A stretch of DNA of 11,630 nucleotides from JBLHKE01 sp047619485 (GTDB lineage: Bacteria > Verrucomicrobiota > Verrucomicrobiia > Verrucomicrobiales > DEV007), in contig JBLHKE010000180.1 of NCBI GenBank assembly GCA_047619485.1, positions 1-11,630 of the forward strand, in the 5' to 3' direction. The position numbers and the translations under genes were made by a program. The notes beneath the pieces were generated by a model that was given only the letters and a program-made list of their open reading frames with translations, was not told where the DNA came from and did no database searches. This document shows, piece after piece, positions 1 through 6,386 of the stretch (its first letter is position 1; the number at the start of each line of letters is the position of its first letter).

Positions 1-2
1 CG

Positions 3-263
3 CAAAAGGAGATTGCGGCGGTCATGCAATCGGGCGGGAAACTCTCGCTGGCAGCGGTCTTGCGCTGCCGGGTGCGGTATTTTACGGACGGCGTCGTGCT
101 AGGAACCCAGCAATTCGTCGATGAGTTTTTCGCAAAGCAGCGCGACGGATTTGGCAGTCGGAGGAAGAATGGTGGGCGACGGATGAAGGGCGCTGCCTGG
201 GGAGCGCTGCGCACCTTGAGAGATCTGCGAGAGGATGTCATCCGACCAAGTTCAACGACCTAG
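3..263 (+). CDS. REP-associated Y1-type transposase-like protein, C-terminal part (5' end outside window)
   Basis: The frame is open from the window edge to the TAG at 261-263, so this is the last 86 codons of a longer gene; an internal ATG at 24 is probably not the true start. The residues RVRYFTDGVVLG, followed by a phenylalanine-valine-rich helix, a basic stretch and a final LRDLRED, resemble the conserved tail of the REP-associated tyrosine transposase-like (IS200-like, Y1_Tnp) proteins common in Verrucomicrobiota. The catalytic HUH and tyrosine motifs would lie upstream and are not visible. Family members nick and move small palindromic repeats or act as domesticated single-copy genes. 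The assignment rests on remembered family similarity of the tail only, hence moderate confidence. No REP-type short palindromes are evident immediately downstream. Confidence 0.6.
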   Translation, partial: QKEIAAVMQSGGKLSLAAVLRCRVRYFTDGVVLGTQQFVDEFFAKQRDGFGSRRKNGGRRMKGAAWGALRTLRDLREDVIRPSSTT

Positions 264-333
264 CCAGGAGTTTTCCTTTTGATTGCGCTTCAATGTATTG
301 GTAACTCAAAATGCTTGCGATCCGGCTAGTTAA

Positions 334-492
334 GGGCACCTCCGAAAACCTCATGCGGGCTGGAGCTTGATAAAATCCCCGCGGTCTTCGTTGCTAAAGC
401 GCCAACTATCACCAGATAGCTTAGCGTTTATCGCCTCGCCAGCGGGAATTTTCTCTGCGCCCCATTTCCACAGCAGGTTTCCGGAGGTGCCC
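334..492. mobile_element. MITE-like palindromic element, 159 bp, 18-bp terminal inverted repeats, TAA target duplication
   Basis: The left end (334-351, GGGCACCTCCGAAAACCT) and the reverse complement of the right end (475-492) match at 17 of 18 bases. The element is flanked on both sides by TAA (331-333 and 493-495), as expected for a 3-bp target-site duplication. Internal arms also pair: 372-382 with 442-452 (10 of 11) and CTATC 406-410 with GATAG 415-419 around a 4-base loop. The loop centre is near 412.5 and the element centre is 413, so the whole unit is one long imperfect palindrome. It has no coding capacity. Terminal repeats plus a 3-bp T-A-rich duplication suggest a non-autonomous relative of an IS5-family DDE insertion sequence (inference). 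Transcribed, it would form a long hairpin and could affect RNA ends. Confidence 0.85.
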
Positions 493-500
493 TAAAATGA

Positions 501-671
501 CTTCAACGTATTGAGGATTGCCAGATCATCACTTCTGCGGGGTTCCTAGATTCTTGGCAGGATGGAAAAGAACGCTACCGGCCACTCGGCAGCCACCTAG
601 TGAAAGGACGCGCCATACCGGTGGTGCTGTTTGCAGTCGAACCACTGCCCAGAGCCGGCGTGGAGAACTGA
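501..671 (+). pseudogene. Remnant of class III adenylate/guanylate cyclase C-terminus
   Basis: Reading from 501 to the TGA at 669-671 gives 56 residues with no start codon, preceded at once by an in-frame TGA (498-500). The peptide contains CQIITSAGFLDSW, then RYRPLGSHLVKGRAIPVVLF and AVEP. This pattern (hydrophobic strand, Ser-Ala/Phe helix, then arginine-leucine-glycine, leucine-lysine-glycine and proline-valine-x-leucine-phenylalanine) is typical of the end of the class III nucleotide cyclase domain, as in CHASE2-linked cyclases of environmental bacteria. The catalytic metal-binding aspartates lie upstream in such proteins and are absent here. The frame begins 8 bp after the MITE end, so the upstream part is lost, possibly by rearrangement. 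A coincidental match is possible but unlikely given the length of ordered similarity. Confidence 0.55.
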
Positions 672-1066
672 TTGCCCCAATTTCTCCCCGTGAACTGCAA
701 ATATGATCCACCGATGCGCCACGTATCGATCGGTTGGAAGCAGAGGCTGCGATGGACAAGGGGCAGTGACTTGCAAATTTGGCCAACGCTCGTCACGGCG
801 TCGGGCGTCGAAGATTTCGTCCCGGAGCCGGGAGCAAACCTCACCATTGATGGCATCTTCCCTCCGCTACGATCCGAGATCTCGACGGATTCAGCTCACC
901 GAATCGATTCTATCGCGGGGAAAACGATCTGCGATAGCATCGCTGACTCAGGACGGCGTCCGATCCTTCCAGATCGGGCGCCATTCCGGCTACGCTGCCG
1001 CGCACTACGATTTGTGATTATCGCACGCAAGTGTTGAGATCAAGGGCATCACATAGAAATCCATGT
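672..1066. other. Intergenic stretch with no recognisable gene
   Basis: Two + frames stay open for much of this stretch (672-1037 from TTG, 703-1017 from ATG), but neither translation contains a motif or composition that I recognise. They overlap each other and lack a convincing ribosome-binding site. The minus-strand frames here are equally uninformative. It may be further decayed sequence continuing from the cyclase remnant, since the TTG frame continues directly after the cyclase stop in the same phase, but I cannot support a product. Confidence 0.4.
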
Positions 1067-1096
1067 TTCACAAAACTTGATGCGCGCCAGTATATC
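1067..1096 (+). promoter_or_regulatory. Weak candidate sigma70-type promoter for the pilT cluster
   Basis: TTCACA at 1067-1072 (one mismatch to the -35 consensus) is followed after 18 bases by TATATC at 1091-1096 (two mismatches to the -10). It lies about 90 bp upstream of the first PilT-like gene, after a long non-coding stretch, so a promoter is expected in this area. The match is modest and other arrangements are possible. Confidence 0.3.
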
Positions 1097-1182
1097 AGGG
1101 GGGAAATAGCCGAGCGGCGGGCGGAGCCCTTCTCCCTTCGCGCTTGTTTTCCCGCCCCAAAGCCGATAGGTAGAGGGTAACC

Positions 1183-2238
1183 ATGCCAACCACCGTCGAT
1201 AGCATCCTGCTCGCTGCCGAAGAACACGCCGCCAGCGATGTGTTCCTCGGTGAGGGCGAATTCGCGCGCCTCAAGATCCAGGGAAAACTCTCGGCGATCA
1301 GCGAGGAGCCGCTCGAGCACGAAGCACTGGTCGAATTCTGGCGCGCCTGCGGGGGCGATGTCGAGTACGACGCCGATCGAGACACCAGCTACACCTCTTC
1401 CAGCGGCCGGCGCTTCCGGGTCAACCTGCACCGCCACACTGGCCGGCTTGGAGCAGTCCTGCGTCAGCTGACGACCGACATCCCGGAGATGATCTCGCTC
1501 GGATTGCCGCGCGACCAGCTCGCCCGCTGGGTGCAGCACCCATCCGGACTCATCCTCGTCACCGGCGCGACCGGCTCTGGCAAATCGACCACCTTGGCGT
1601 CTATGTTAGAGTGGGTGAACATCCACCTCGCCAAACACGTAGTCACGATCGAGGACCCGATCGAATACCTTTTCACGTCGAAGGAGAGCCTGTTCACCCA
1701 GCGCGAGGTCTACACCGACACCGACTCTTTCGCACGTGGGCTGCGCAGCTCGCTGCGCCAGGCACCCGACATCATCCTCCTCGGCGAAATCCGCGACCCG
1801 GAGACCGCAGCGATCGCCCTCCAGGCGGCCGAGACGGGGCACCTGGTGCTGGCGACCCTGCACTCGACCAACGTCGGCGACACGCTCGAGCGCCTCACCA
1901 ACCTCTTCCCCACCGACGAGCGCAATAGCCAGCTGGCGCTGGTCGCCCAACACTTGGTCGGAATCATCTGCCAGAGACTATTGCCCGGCATCGACGGCCA
2001 CCTGACCCTCGCGGTCGAGACGATGCAGAACGAGGGTGCCACCCGCACCTTCATCCGCGAGTGTCGCTACCCGGAGATTTTCGATTTCATGAATCGCAAC
2101 GACAACCCGAACAACGTGACGTTCACCGCATCGCTGGTCGAGCTCACCAAGGCCGGGAAGATTGATGAGAACGAGGCCGCCGCCATCTCCGGCAACCCGA
2201 ACGATTTCAAGCGCGCCCTGCGCGGCATCTCCTCCTAA
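1183..2238 (+). CDS. PilT-like type IV pilus retraction ATPase (divergent paralogue, first of a tandem pair)
   Basis: This 351-residue protein belongs to the PilT/VirB11-type secretion ATPases: cytoplasmic hexamers that hydrolyse ATP at the base of the type IV pilus to depolymerise pilin, giving retraction and twitching. Visible motifs, in order: Walker A GATGSGKST (128-136), Asp box TIEDPIEY (155-162), Walker B DIILLGEIRD (196-205) with its glutamate, and His box TGHLVLATLHSTN (218-230). The N-terminal PAS-like domain is degenerate: family members normally read SD-[LV]-H-[LF], whereas here it is SDVFLGEGE near 18-26. The C-terminal segment TRTFIRECRYPEI (287-299) only loosely resembles the AIRNLIRE motif of true PilT. 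Start choice: ATG at 1183, 5 nt after TAGAGGG (1171-1177). These departures suggest a PilU-like accessory role (inference). Stop TAA, then 7 bp to the next PilT gene. Confidence 0.93.
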   Translation: MPTTVDSILLAAEEHAASDVFLGEGEFARLKIQGKLSAISEEPLEHEALVEFWRACGGDVEYDADRDTSYTSSSGRRFRVNLHRHTGRLGAVLRQLTTDIPEMISLGLPRDQLARWVQHPSGLILVTGATGSGKSTTLASMLEWVNIHLAKHVVTIEDPIEYLFTSKESLFTQREVYTDTDSFARGLRSSLRQAPDIILLGEIRDPETAAIALQAAETGHLVLATLHSTNVGDTLERLTNLFPTDERNSQLALVAQHLVGIICQRLLPGIDGHLTLAVETMQNEGATRTFIRECRYPEIFDFMNRNDNPNNVTFTASLVELTKAGKIDENEAAAISGNPNDFKRALRGISS

Positions 2239-2245
2239 TAAATTC

Positions 2246-3361
2246 ATGTCCCAAGCAAAAGACATCATCGACTACCTTTCCCTGGCGCGCGAGCGCGGTG
2301 CCTCAGACGTGCACCTGTGCGTCGGAGCCCCGCCCGCCGCGCGCGTCGATGGCGTGCTGCAGCCACTCGACGACTACGACCTGGAACCGGACGATACCAA
2401 GGAACTGATCCTCAGTGCCCTCACTGAGACCCAGCGGGCCAAGCTCGAGGAGGAGCTGCAGCTCGATTTCGCCCTCAAGATCGATAACATCGGGCGCTTC
2501 CGTGGCAATGCCCACTACGCACGCGGCAACATCGAGCTCGCCCTGCGCTACGTGCCTTCCGAGATCCCCACATTGCGCGACCTAGGGCATGGATCGGCAG
2601 TCGAGAAACTCTGCAACACACGCTCCGGACTGATCTTAGTCACCGGCGTCACCGGTTCCGGAAAATCGACCACCCTCGCTTCGATGGTGAAAACGATCGC
2701 CGCCCAACGCTCAGTTGTCATCGTCACCATCGAGGATCCAATCGAGTTCGAGTTCGAGCATTCCTTCGGCATGATCAAGCAGCGCCAGATCGGCACTGAT
2801 GCCATCGACTTCCCATCAGCCCTGCGCGCTGCCATGCGCCAGGATCCAGATGTCATCGTCGTTTCCGAAATGCGCGACCTCGAGACCATCCAGACTGCCA
2901 TCACCGCGGCCGAGACCGGCCACCTCGTCATCGCCACGCTGCACACCATCGACGCCCCGGGCTCGATCGACCGCATGATCGATGCGTTCCCAGCCAACCA
3001 GCAGTCGGGCATCGCCTCACAGGTCGCCAACTGCCTCACTGCGACCATCTCCCAACGCCTGATCCCCCGCTGCGATGCCGCCGGCCGCGTTATGGCCTCC
3101 GAGATCCTCCTAGTCAACCACGCCGTGCGTAACTGCATCCTCGAGCGCAAGCTCGAGCAGGTTGTCGGCCTCATCCAGATCGGGTCGCACGAGGGCATGC
3201 ACACCATCGACGACAGCGTCGCCCACCTATTCAACAACGGCCACATCAGCTACGACGACGCGATCTTCAACTCGCGCGACCCAGACCACGTCAACGAGCA
3301 ATACGCCATTGCCCAGCGGGCGGCCGCACTCGCCGCGGAGGCAGAGGCCAAGAAGAAATAA
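2246..3361 (+). CDS. pilT: Twitching motility ATPase PilT (second of tandem pair)
   Basis: A 371-residue PilT with the full motif set: N-terminal ASDVHLCVGAPPAARVDG (19-36), Walker A GVTGSGKST (134-142), Asp box TIEDPIEF (161-168), Walker B region DVIVVSEMRDLET (202-214) with E208 as the likely catalytic glutamate, and His box TGHLVIATLHTIDA (224-237). The C-terminal VRNCILERK (294-302) with GMHTIDDSV (317-325) matches the AIRNLIRE/GM-T-D region needed for retraction in PilT. Serine replaces the usual glycine just before the Walker B glutamate. An alanine/glutamate/lysine-rich tail ends the protein. ATG at 2246 fits the family N-terminus; an upstream in-frame ATG at 2162 would overlap the previous gene and add arginine/proline-rich residues unlike PilT. 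There is no Shine-Dalgarno in the 7-bp gap, so translational coupling to the upstream gene is likely. Acts in the cytoplasm at the pilus motor. Confidence 0.95.
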   Translation: MSQAKDIIDYLSLARERGASDVHLCVGAPPAARVDGVLQPLDDYDLEPDDTKELILSALTETQRAKLEEELQLDFALKIDNIGRFRGNAHYARGNIELALRYVPSEIPTLRDLGHGSAVEKLCNTRSGLILVTGVTGSGKSTTLASMVKTIAAQRSVVIVTIEDPIEFEFEHSFGMIKQRQIGTDAIDFPSALRAAMRQDPDVIVVSEMRDLETIQTAITAAETGHLVIATLHTIDAPGSIDRMIDAFPANQQSGIASQVANCLTATISQRLIPRCDAAGRVMASEILLVNHAVRNCILERKLEQVVGLIQIGSHEGMHTIDDSVAHLFNNGHISYDDAIFNSRDPDHVNEQYAIAQRAAALAAEAEAKKK

Positions 3362-3388
3362 ACACGCCAGAGCAAGACCCACACAGCC

Positions 3389-4048
3389 ATGATTAGCGAC
3401 CACTTTTGGAAGTTCATACTCTTCCTCATCCTCACGACCTGCTTGATTTTCTGGTATCGCGACTACGAGGAGAAGCGCGCTACCAACAACCTCGTCTGGG
3501 AGCTGGCAGACCTCGTTTCGTTCACCGCTGAGACGCGCCCGAGCACTCTCGGCGAGGCCCACTCGCGCTTCGTCAAAGCCGTTACCCTACTCCACACCAA
3601 CCGCATGGGCGGCGCCAAGGTGAACGAGCTACTCGATGCGGTGTTCGAAAACAACGGACTCAGTATCGATGGAGCCAAGGCGAACCTGATCCGTCACGCC
3701 CTGCTAGACAGCGAGAAAATTGCAAAAGAGCTCGGCGTCTTCAACGAGGATTCGATCTGGGATCTCGAGGACGGCCACCTGGTAAAGATCACCAATGGGC
3801 CATTCGCCGGAGAGAATTTTGCCATCGTGCACCGCGTCCCCGCCACGATCGGCAAAGGGGCAGAATTTTTCATCGGAAACTTCCTAATCGTCCCGGAGAG
3901 CGTAGCTGCTGTTACCCAAGACTTCGTTTTGACTGAAGACGTGCTCAGCACCGCCTTCAAGCTTTCGGCCGCAGAGGTCTTGCGAAAAGAGGACGCGAAT
4001 CTGATCAAGAAGAACTACTCCCTCCAGCGTGAAAGCAATAAATATTAG
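3389..4048 (+). CDS. One-pass membrane protein of unknown function, downstream of pilT
   Basis: I do not recognise this 219-residue protein. A hydrophobic segment at about residues 8-22 (ILFLILTTCLIFWYR region) follows a short start with few charges, and the next residues are charged (DYEEKR). It is therefore probably anchored by one N-terminal helix; the rest (about 27-219) is soluble, with no cysteine pairs or known catalytic motif. The middle is helical, and 125-165 looks like a beta-rich module (WDLEDGHLVKITNGPFAGEN). It starts 27 bp after the pilT stop, with no terminator between them, so co-transcription with the PilT pair is likely. A structural or regulatory partner of the pilus machinery is a guess from context only. 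The strong promoter just downstream marks the end of this unit. Confidence 0.8.
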   Translation: MISDHFWKFILFLILTTCLIFWYRDYEEKRATNNLVWELADLVSFTAETRPSTLGEAHSRFVKAVTLLHTNRMGGAKVNELLDAVFENNGLSIDGAKANLIRHALLDSEKIAKELGVFNEDSIWDLEDGHLVKITNGPFAGENFAIVHRVPATIGKGAEFFIGNFLIVPESVAAVTQDFVLTEDVLSTAFKLSAAEVLRKEDANLIKKNYSLQRESNKY

Positions 4049-4061
4049 ATAGCTCGAGTTT

Positions 4062-4089
4062 TTGACACGCCGCCAATCCTCCCCATAAT
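4062..4089 (+). promoter_or_regulatory. Strong sigma70-type promoter for the phosphatase-RpiB-GlyA fusion gene
   Basis: TTGACA (4062-4067, perfect -35) and CATAAT (4084-4089, five of six to TATAAT) are separated by 16 bases. The predicted start of transcription is near 4096, giving a leader of about 50 nt before the TTG start. It begins 13 bp after the stop of the upstream gene, which supports independent transcription of the fusion gene. No hairpin-type riboswitch is visible in the short leader. Confidence 0.7.
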
Positions 4090-4132
4090 CTCCACCCACC
4101 CACCGAACACCCTGAAGCCAGTCCCACCCTCG

Positions 4133-4139
4133 AAAGGAA
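4133..4139 (+). promoter_or_regulatory. Ribosome-binding site deciding the TTG start at 4147
   Basis: AAAGGAA lies 7 nt before TTG 4147-4149. The TTG places the translation exactly at the normal N-terminus of low-molecular-weight phosphatases (NRILFVCTGN), and no ATG in this frame occurs nearby upstream, so TTG is the likely start. Confidence 0.7.
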
Positions 4140-4146
4140 CACCCAT

Positions 4147-6312
4147 TTGAACCGCATCCTATTCGTCTGCACCGGCAATGTCTGCCGTAGCCCGATGGCA
4201 GAAGGGCTACTCACAAAACTCATCGACTGCAAGGAGGACTGGGACGTCGCCAGCGCTGGTGTCGGCACTTTCGGCGGCCAGGCTCCGTCGCAACACACCC
4301 TCGAAGTCCTCAAGGCGGAAGGTATTGATCTGCGCGGCAACCGCAGCCAGGGGCTGACGCCCGAGCTCGTCGAGGACAGCACCCACATCATCGCGATGGC
4401 GCGCAGCCACCAGGACGCCATCGAGATGCTCTACCCGTTTGCTACCGAGAAGACGTTCCTCGTCACCGAATTCGCTGCCGACGACCACGTCCGCGGGCGC
4501 GACGTCACCGACCCGATCGGCATGGGGCTGCGCACCTACCAGGAGACGCGCGACGTGCTCAAGGCATCGCTGCCAGGGCTCGTCGAATTCCTCCGCCAGA
4601 CAACTACCAATACCAACCCAGAAACCGACCTCCCCACCAACATGAGCAAGCCAAGCTTTGCACTCGCAGCCGACCACGCTGGATTCGAACTCAAACAGAC
4701 CATCGCCGAATATCTCAAAGCCGAGGGACACGACGTCGCCGACTTCGGCACCGACAGCTCCGACTCGGTCGACTACCCGGACTTCGCGCACAACGCCTGC
4801 CGCAATGTCGCTGCCGGCAAATCTGATTTCGGTATCCTCTGTTGCTACACCGGCATCGGCATGAGCATGTCCGCCAACCGCCACCCGGAGATCCGTGCAT
4901 CGCTCGCACCGAACGCCGAGACCGCCGCCCTCACCCGCGAGCACAACCACGCCAACGTCCTCTGCTTCGGTTCGCTCAACACCGACCTCGAGGCAGCTAA
5001 ACTGATCATCGCAGCCTTCCTTGGCGCCGAACCAGCCGGCGATCGCCACCAGCGCCGCGTCGACAAGATCAACCACGGCTCGCTCGACATCGCCGCCGTC
5101 GACCCAGAGGTCGCCGCCAGCATCATTGAGGAGGAGCAGCGCCAGAACGACAACATCGAACTCATCGCCAGCGAGAACTTCACCAGCAAGGCCGTGCGCG
5201 AGGCCCAGGGCTCAGTGCTCACCAACAAATACGCCGAGGGGTACCCGGGACGGCGTTGGTACGGTGGTTGTGAAAACGTCGACGTCGTTGAACAGCTCGC
5301 CATCGACCGCGCCAAAGAACTCTTTGGAGCCGCGCACGCCAACGTGCAACCCCACAGCGGCTCGCAGGCCAATGCCGCCGTCTATTTCGCCTCGATCGAA
5401 CACGGCGACACCATCCTCACGATGGATCTCAGCCACGGCGGCCACCTCACCCACGGCCACCCCGCCAACTTCAGCGGCAAATTCTACAACGTGGTGCACT
5501 ACGGCGTCACCGAGGGCGATGAAGTCATCGACTACAACCTCCTGCAGAAGATGGCAGAAGAATGTCAGCCGAAAATGATCACAGCCGGTGCCAGCGCCTA
5601 CCCGCGCATCATCGACTTCGAGCGTATGGGCAAGATCGCCAAGAGCGTCGGCGCCCTGCTGTTCGTCGACATGGCACACATCGCTGGCCTCGTCGCTACC
5701 GGTGTCCACCCGTCGCCGATCCCACACGCCGACTTCGTCACCACCACCACGCACAAGTCCCTGCGCGGCCCACGTGGTGGCCTCATCCTCTGCGGTGAAG
5801 ACTGGGCGAAGAAGATCGACGGCATGGTCTTCCCGGGCGTCCAGGGCGGACCACTGATGCACGTTATCGCCGGCAAAGCGGTCTGCTTCCTCGAAGCCCT
5901 CAAGCCCGGCTTCAAAGAATACCAGCAGCAGGTCGTTAAAAACGCCAGAGTCCTCGCCGACGAACTCGCTGGCCACGGCTACCGCATCATCAGCGGCGGC
6001 ACCGACAACCACCTCATGCTGGTCGACCTGCGCCCCAACAAGCTCAACGGCAAAATCGCCCAAGCGACCCTCGACACCGCCGGCATCACCGTGAACAAGA
6101 ACAGCATTCCCTTCGACACGGAGAGCCCGTTCAAAGGCGGCGGCATCCGCATCGGCACCCCAGCTGCCACTACCCGCGGCATGGGAGAGGAAGAGATGAA
6201 AGTCATCGCAGCCCTCATCCACGCAGCCCTGACAAACCGCAAAGACGCGTCAGCCCTAGAAAAAATCCGCCTACAGGTTAAAGACCTCAACAAGAATTTC
6301 CCCAGACCGTAG
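4147..6312 (+). CDS. Three-enzyme fusion: LMW protein phosphatase - ribose-5-phosphate isomerase B - serine hydroxymethyltransferase
   Basis: One uninterrupted 721-codon frame holds three complete cytoplasmic enzymes. Residues 1-151 are a low-molecular-weight phosphatase: P-loop CTGNVCRSP (8-16; nucleophile C8, R14) and general acid D122 in TDPIG. A Thr/Asn/Pro-rich linker (152-165) follows. Residues 166-310 are RpiB (ribose 5-phosphate to ribulose 5-phosphate): ADHAGFELK (175-183), GILCCYTGIGMS (229-240) with C233 at the catalytic cysteine position, REHNHANVLCFGS (264-276) and RHQRRV (300-305). Residues about 311-721 are serine hydroxymethyltransferase (serine + THF to glycine + methylene-THF), PLP-dependent: ELIASENF (338-345), D508 and H511 in VDMAHIAG, PLP lysine K537 in TTTTHKSLRG, and carboxylate-binding R668 in GGGIRIGTP. 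Each part has its usual length, and M166 looks like a former RpiB start codon. Counterparts ywlE, rpiB and glyA neighbour each other in Bacillus subtilis. All three activities look intact; the fusion itself is directly seen. Confidence 0.93.
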   Translation: MNRILFVCTGNVCRSPMAEGLLTKLIDCKEDWDVASAGVGTFGGQAPSQHTLEVLKAEGIDLRGNRSQGLTPELVEDSTHIIAMARSHQDAIEMLYPFATEKTFLVTEFAADDHVRGRDVTDPIGMGLRTYQETRDVLKASLPGLVEFLRQTTTNTNPETDLPTNMSKPSFALAADHAGFELKQTIAEYLKAEGHDVADFGTDSSDSVDYPDFAHNACRNVAAGKSDFGILCCYTGIGMSMSANRHPEIRASLAPNAETAALTREHNHANVLCFGSLNTDLEAAKLIIAAFLGAEPAGDRHQRRVDKINHGSLDIAAVDPEVAASIIEEEQRQNDNIELIASENFTSKAVREAQGSVLTNKYAEGYPGRRWYGGCENVDVVEQLAIDRAKELFGAAHANVQPHSGSQANAAVYFASIEHGDTILTMDLSHGGHLTHGHPANFSGKFYNVVHYGVTEGDEVIDYNLLQKMAEECQPKMITAGASAYPRIIDFERMGKIAKSVGALLFVDMAHIAGLVATGVHPSPIPHADFVTTTTHKSLRGPRGGLILCGEDWAKKIDGMVFPGVQGGPLMHVIAGKAVCFLEALKPGFKEYQQQVVKNARVLADELAGHGYRIISGGTDNHLMLVDLRPNKLNGKIAQATLDTAGITVNKNSIPFDTESPFKGGGIRIGTPAATTRGMGEEEMKVIAALIHAALTNRKDASALEKIRLQVKDLNKNFPRP

Positions 6313-6386
6313 CCGGGCAGTCTAGCCAATACGTCGAGCGCTCCGAGTCCGAGGCTTTCTCCACGGTCACAACACCGCTCAACTGA

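Noticed and set aside
288..513. Near-repeat CTTCAATGTATTG (288-300) and CTTCAACGTATTG (501-513) on either side of the MITE
   Set aside because: 12 of 13 bases match but flanks do not, and the TAA duplication already explains the insertion; probably chance or an old rearrangement.
672..1037. Possible genes at 672-1037 and 703-1017 on the + strand
   Set aside because: Overlapping frames without ribosome-binding sites or recognisable motifs; kept only as an unexplained stretch.
2162..2245. Upstream extension of the second PilT gene to ATG 2162
   Set aside because: It would overlap the first PilT gene by 77 bp and add an arginine/proline-rich stretch unlike any PilT N-terminus. ATG 2246 gives the normal family start.
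2548..3246. 232-codon minus-strand open frame opposite pilT
   Set aside because: It lies opposite conserved PilT motifs, and its own translation is rich in serine, methionine and arginine without any recognisable feature.
4207..6222. Long minus-strand open frames (4207-5076 and 5212-6222) opposite the fusion gene
   Set aside because: Valine/aspartate/glycine-rich shadow translations caused by GC-rich codon use of the real + strand gene; no motifs.
6313..6380. Possible terminator after the fusion gene
   Set aside because: Only a 4-bp stem (AGAC/GTCT) and no following T-run; not convincing.
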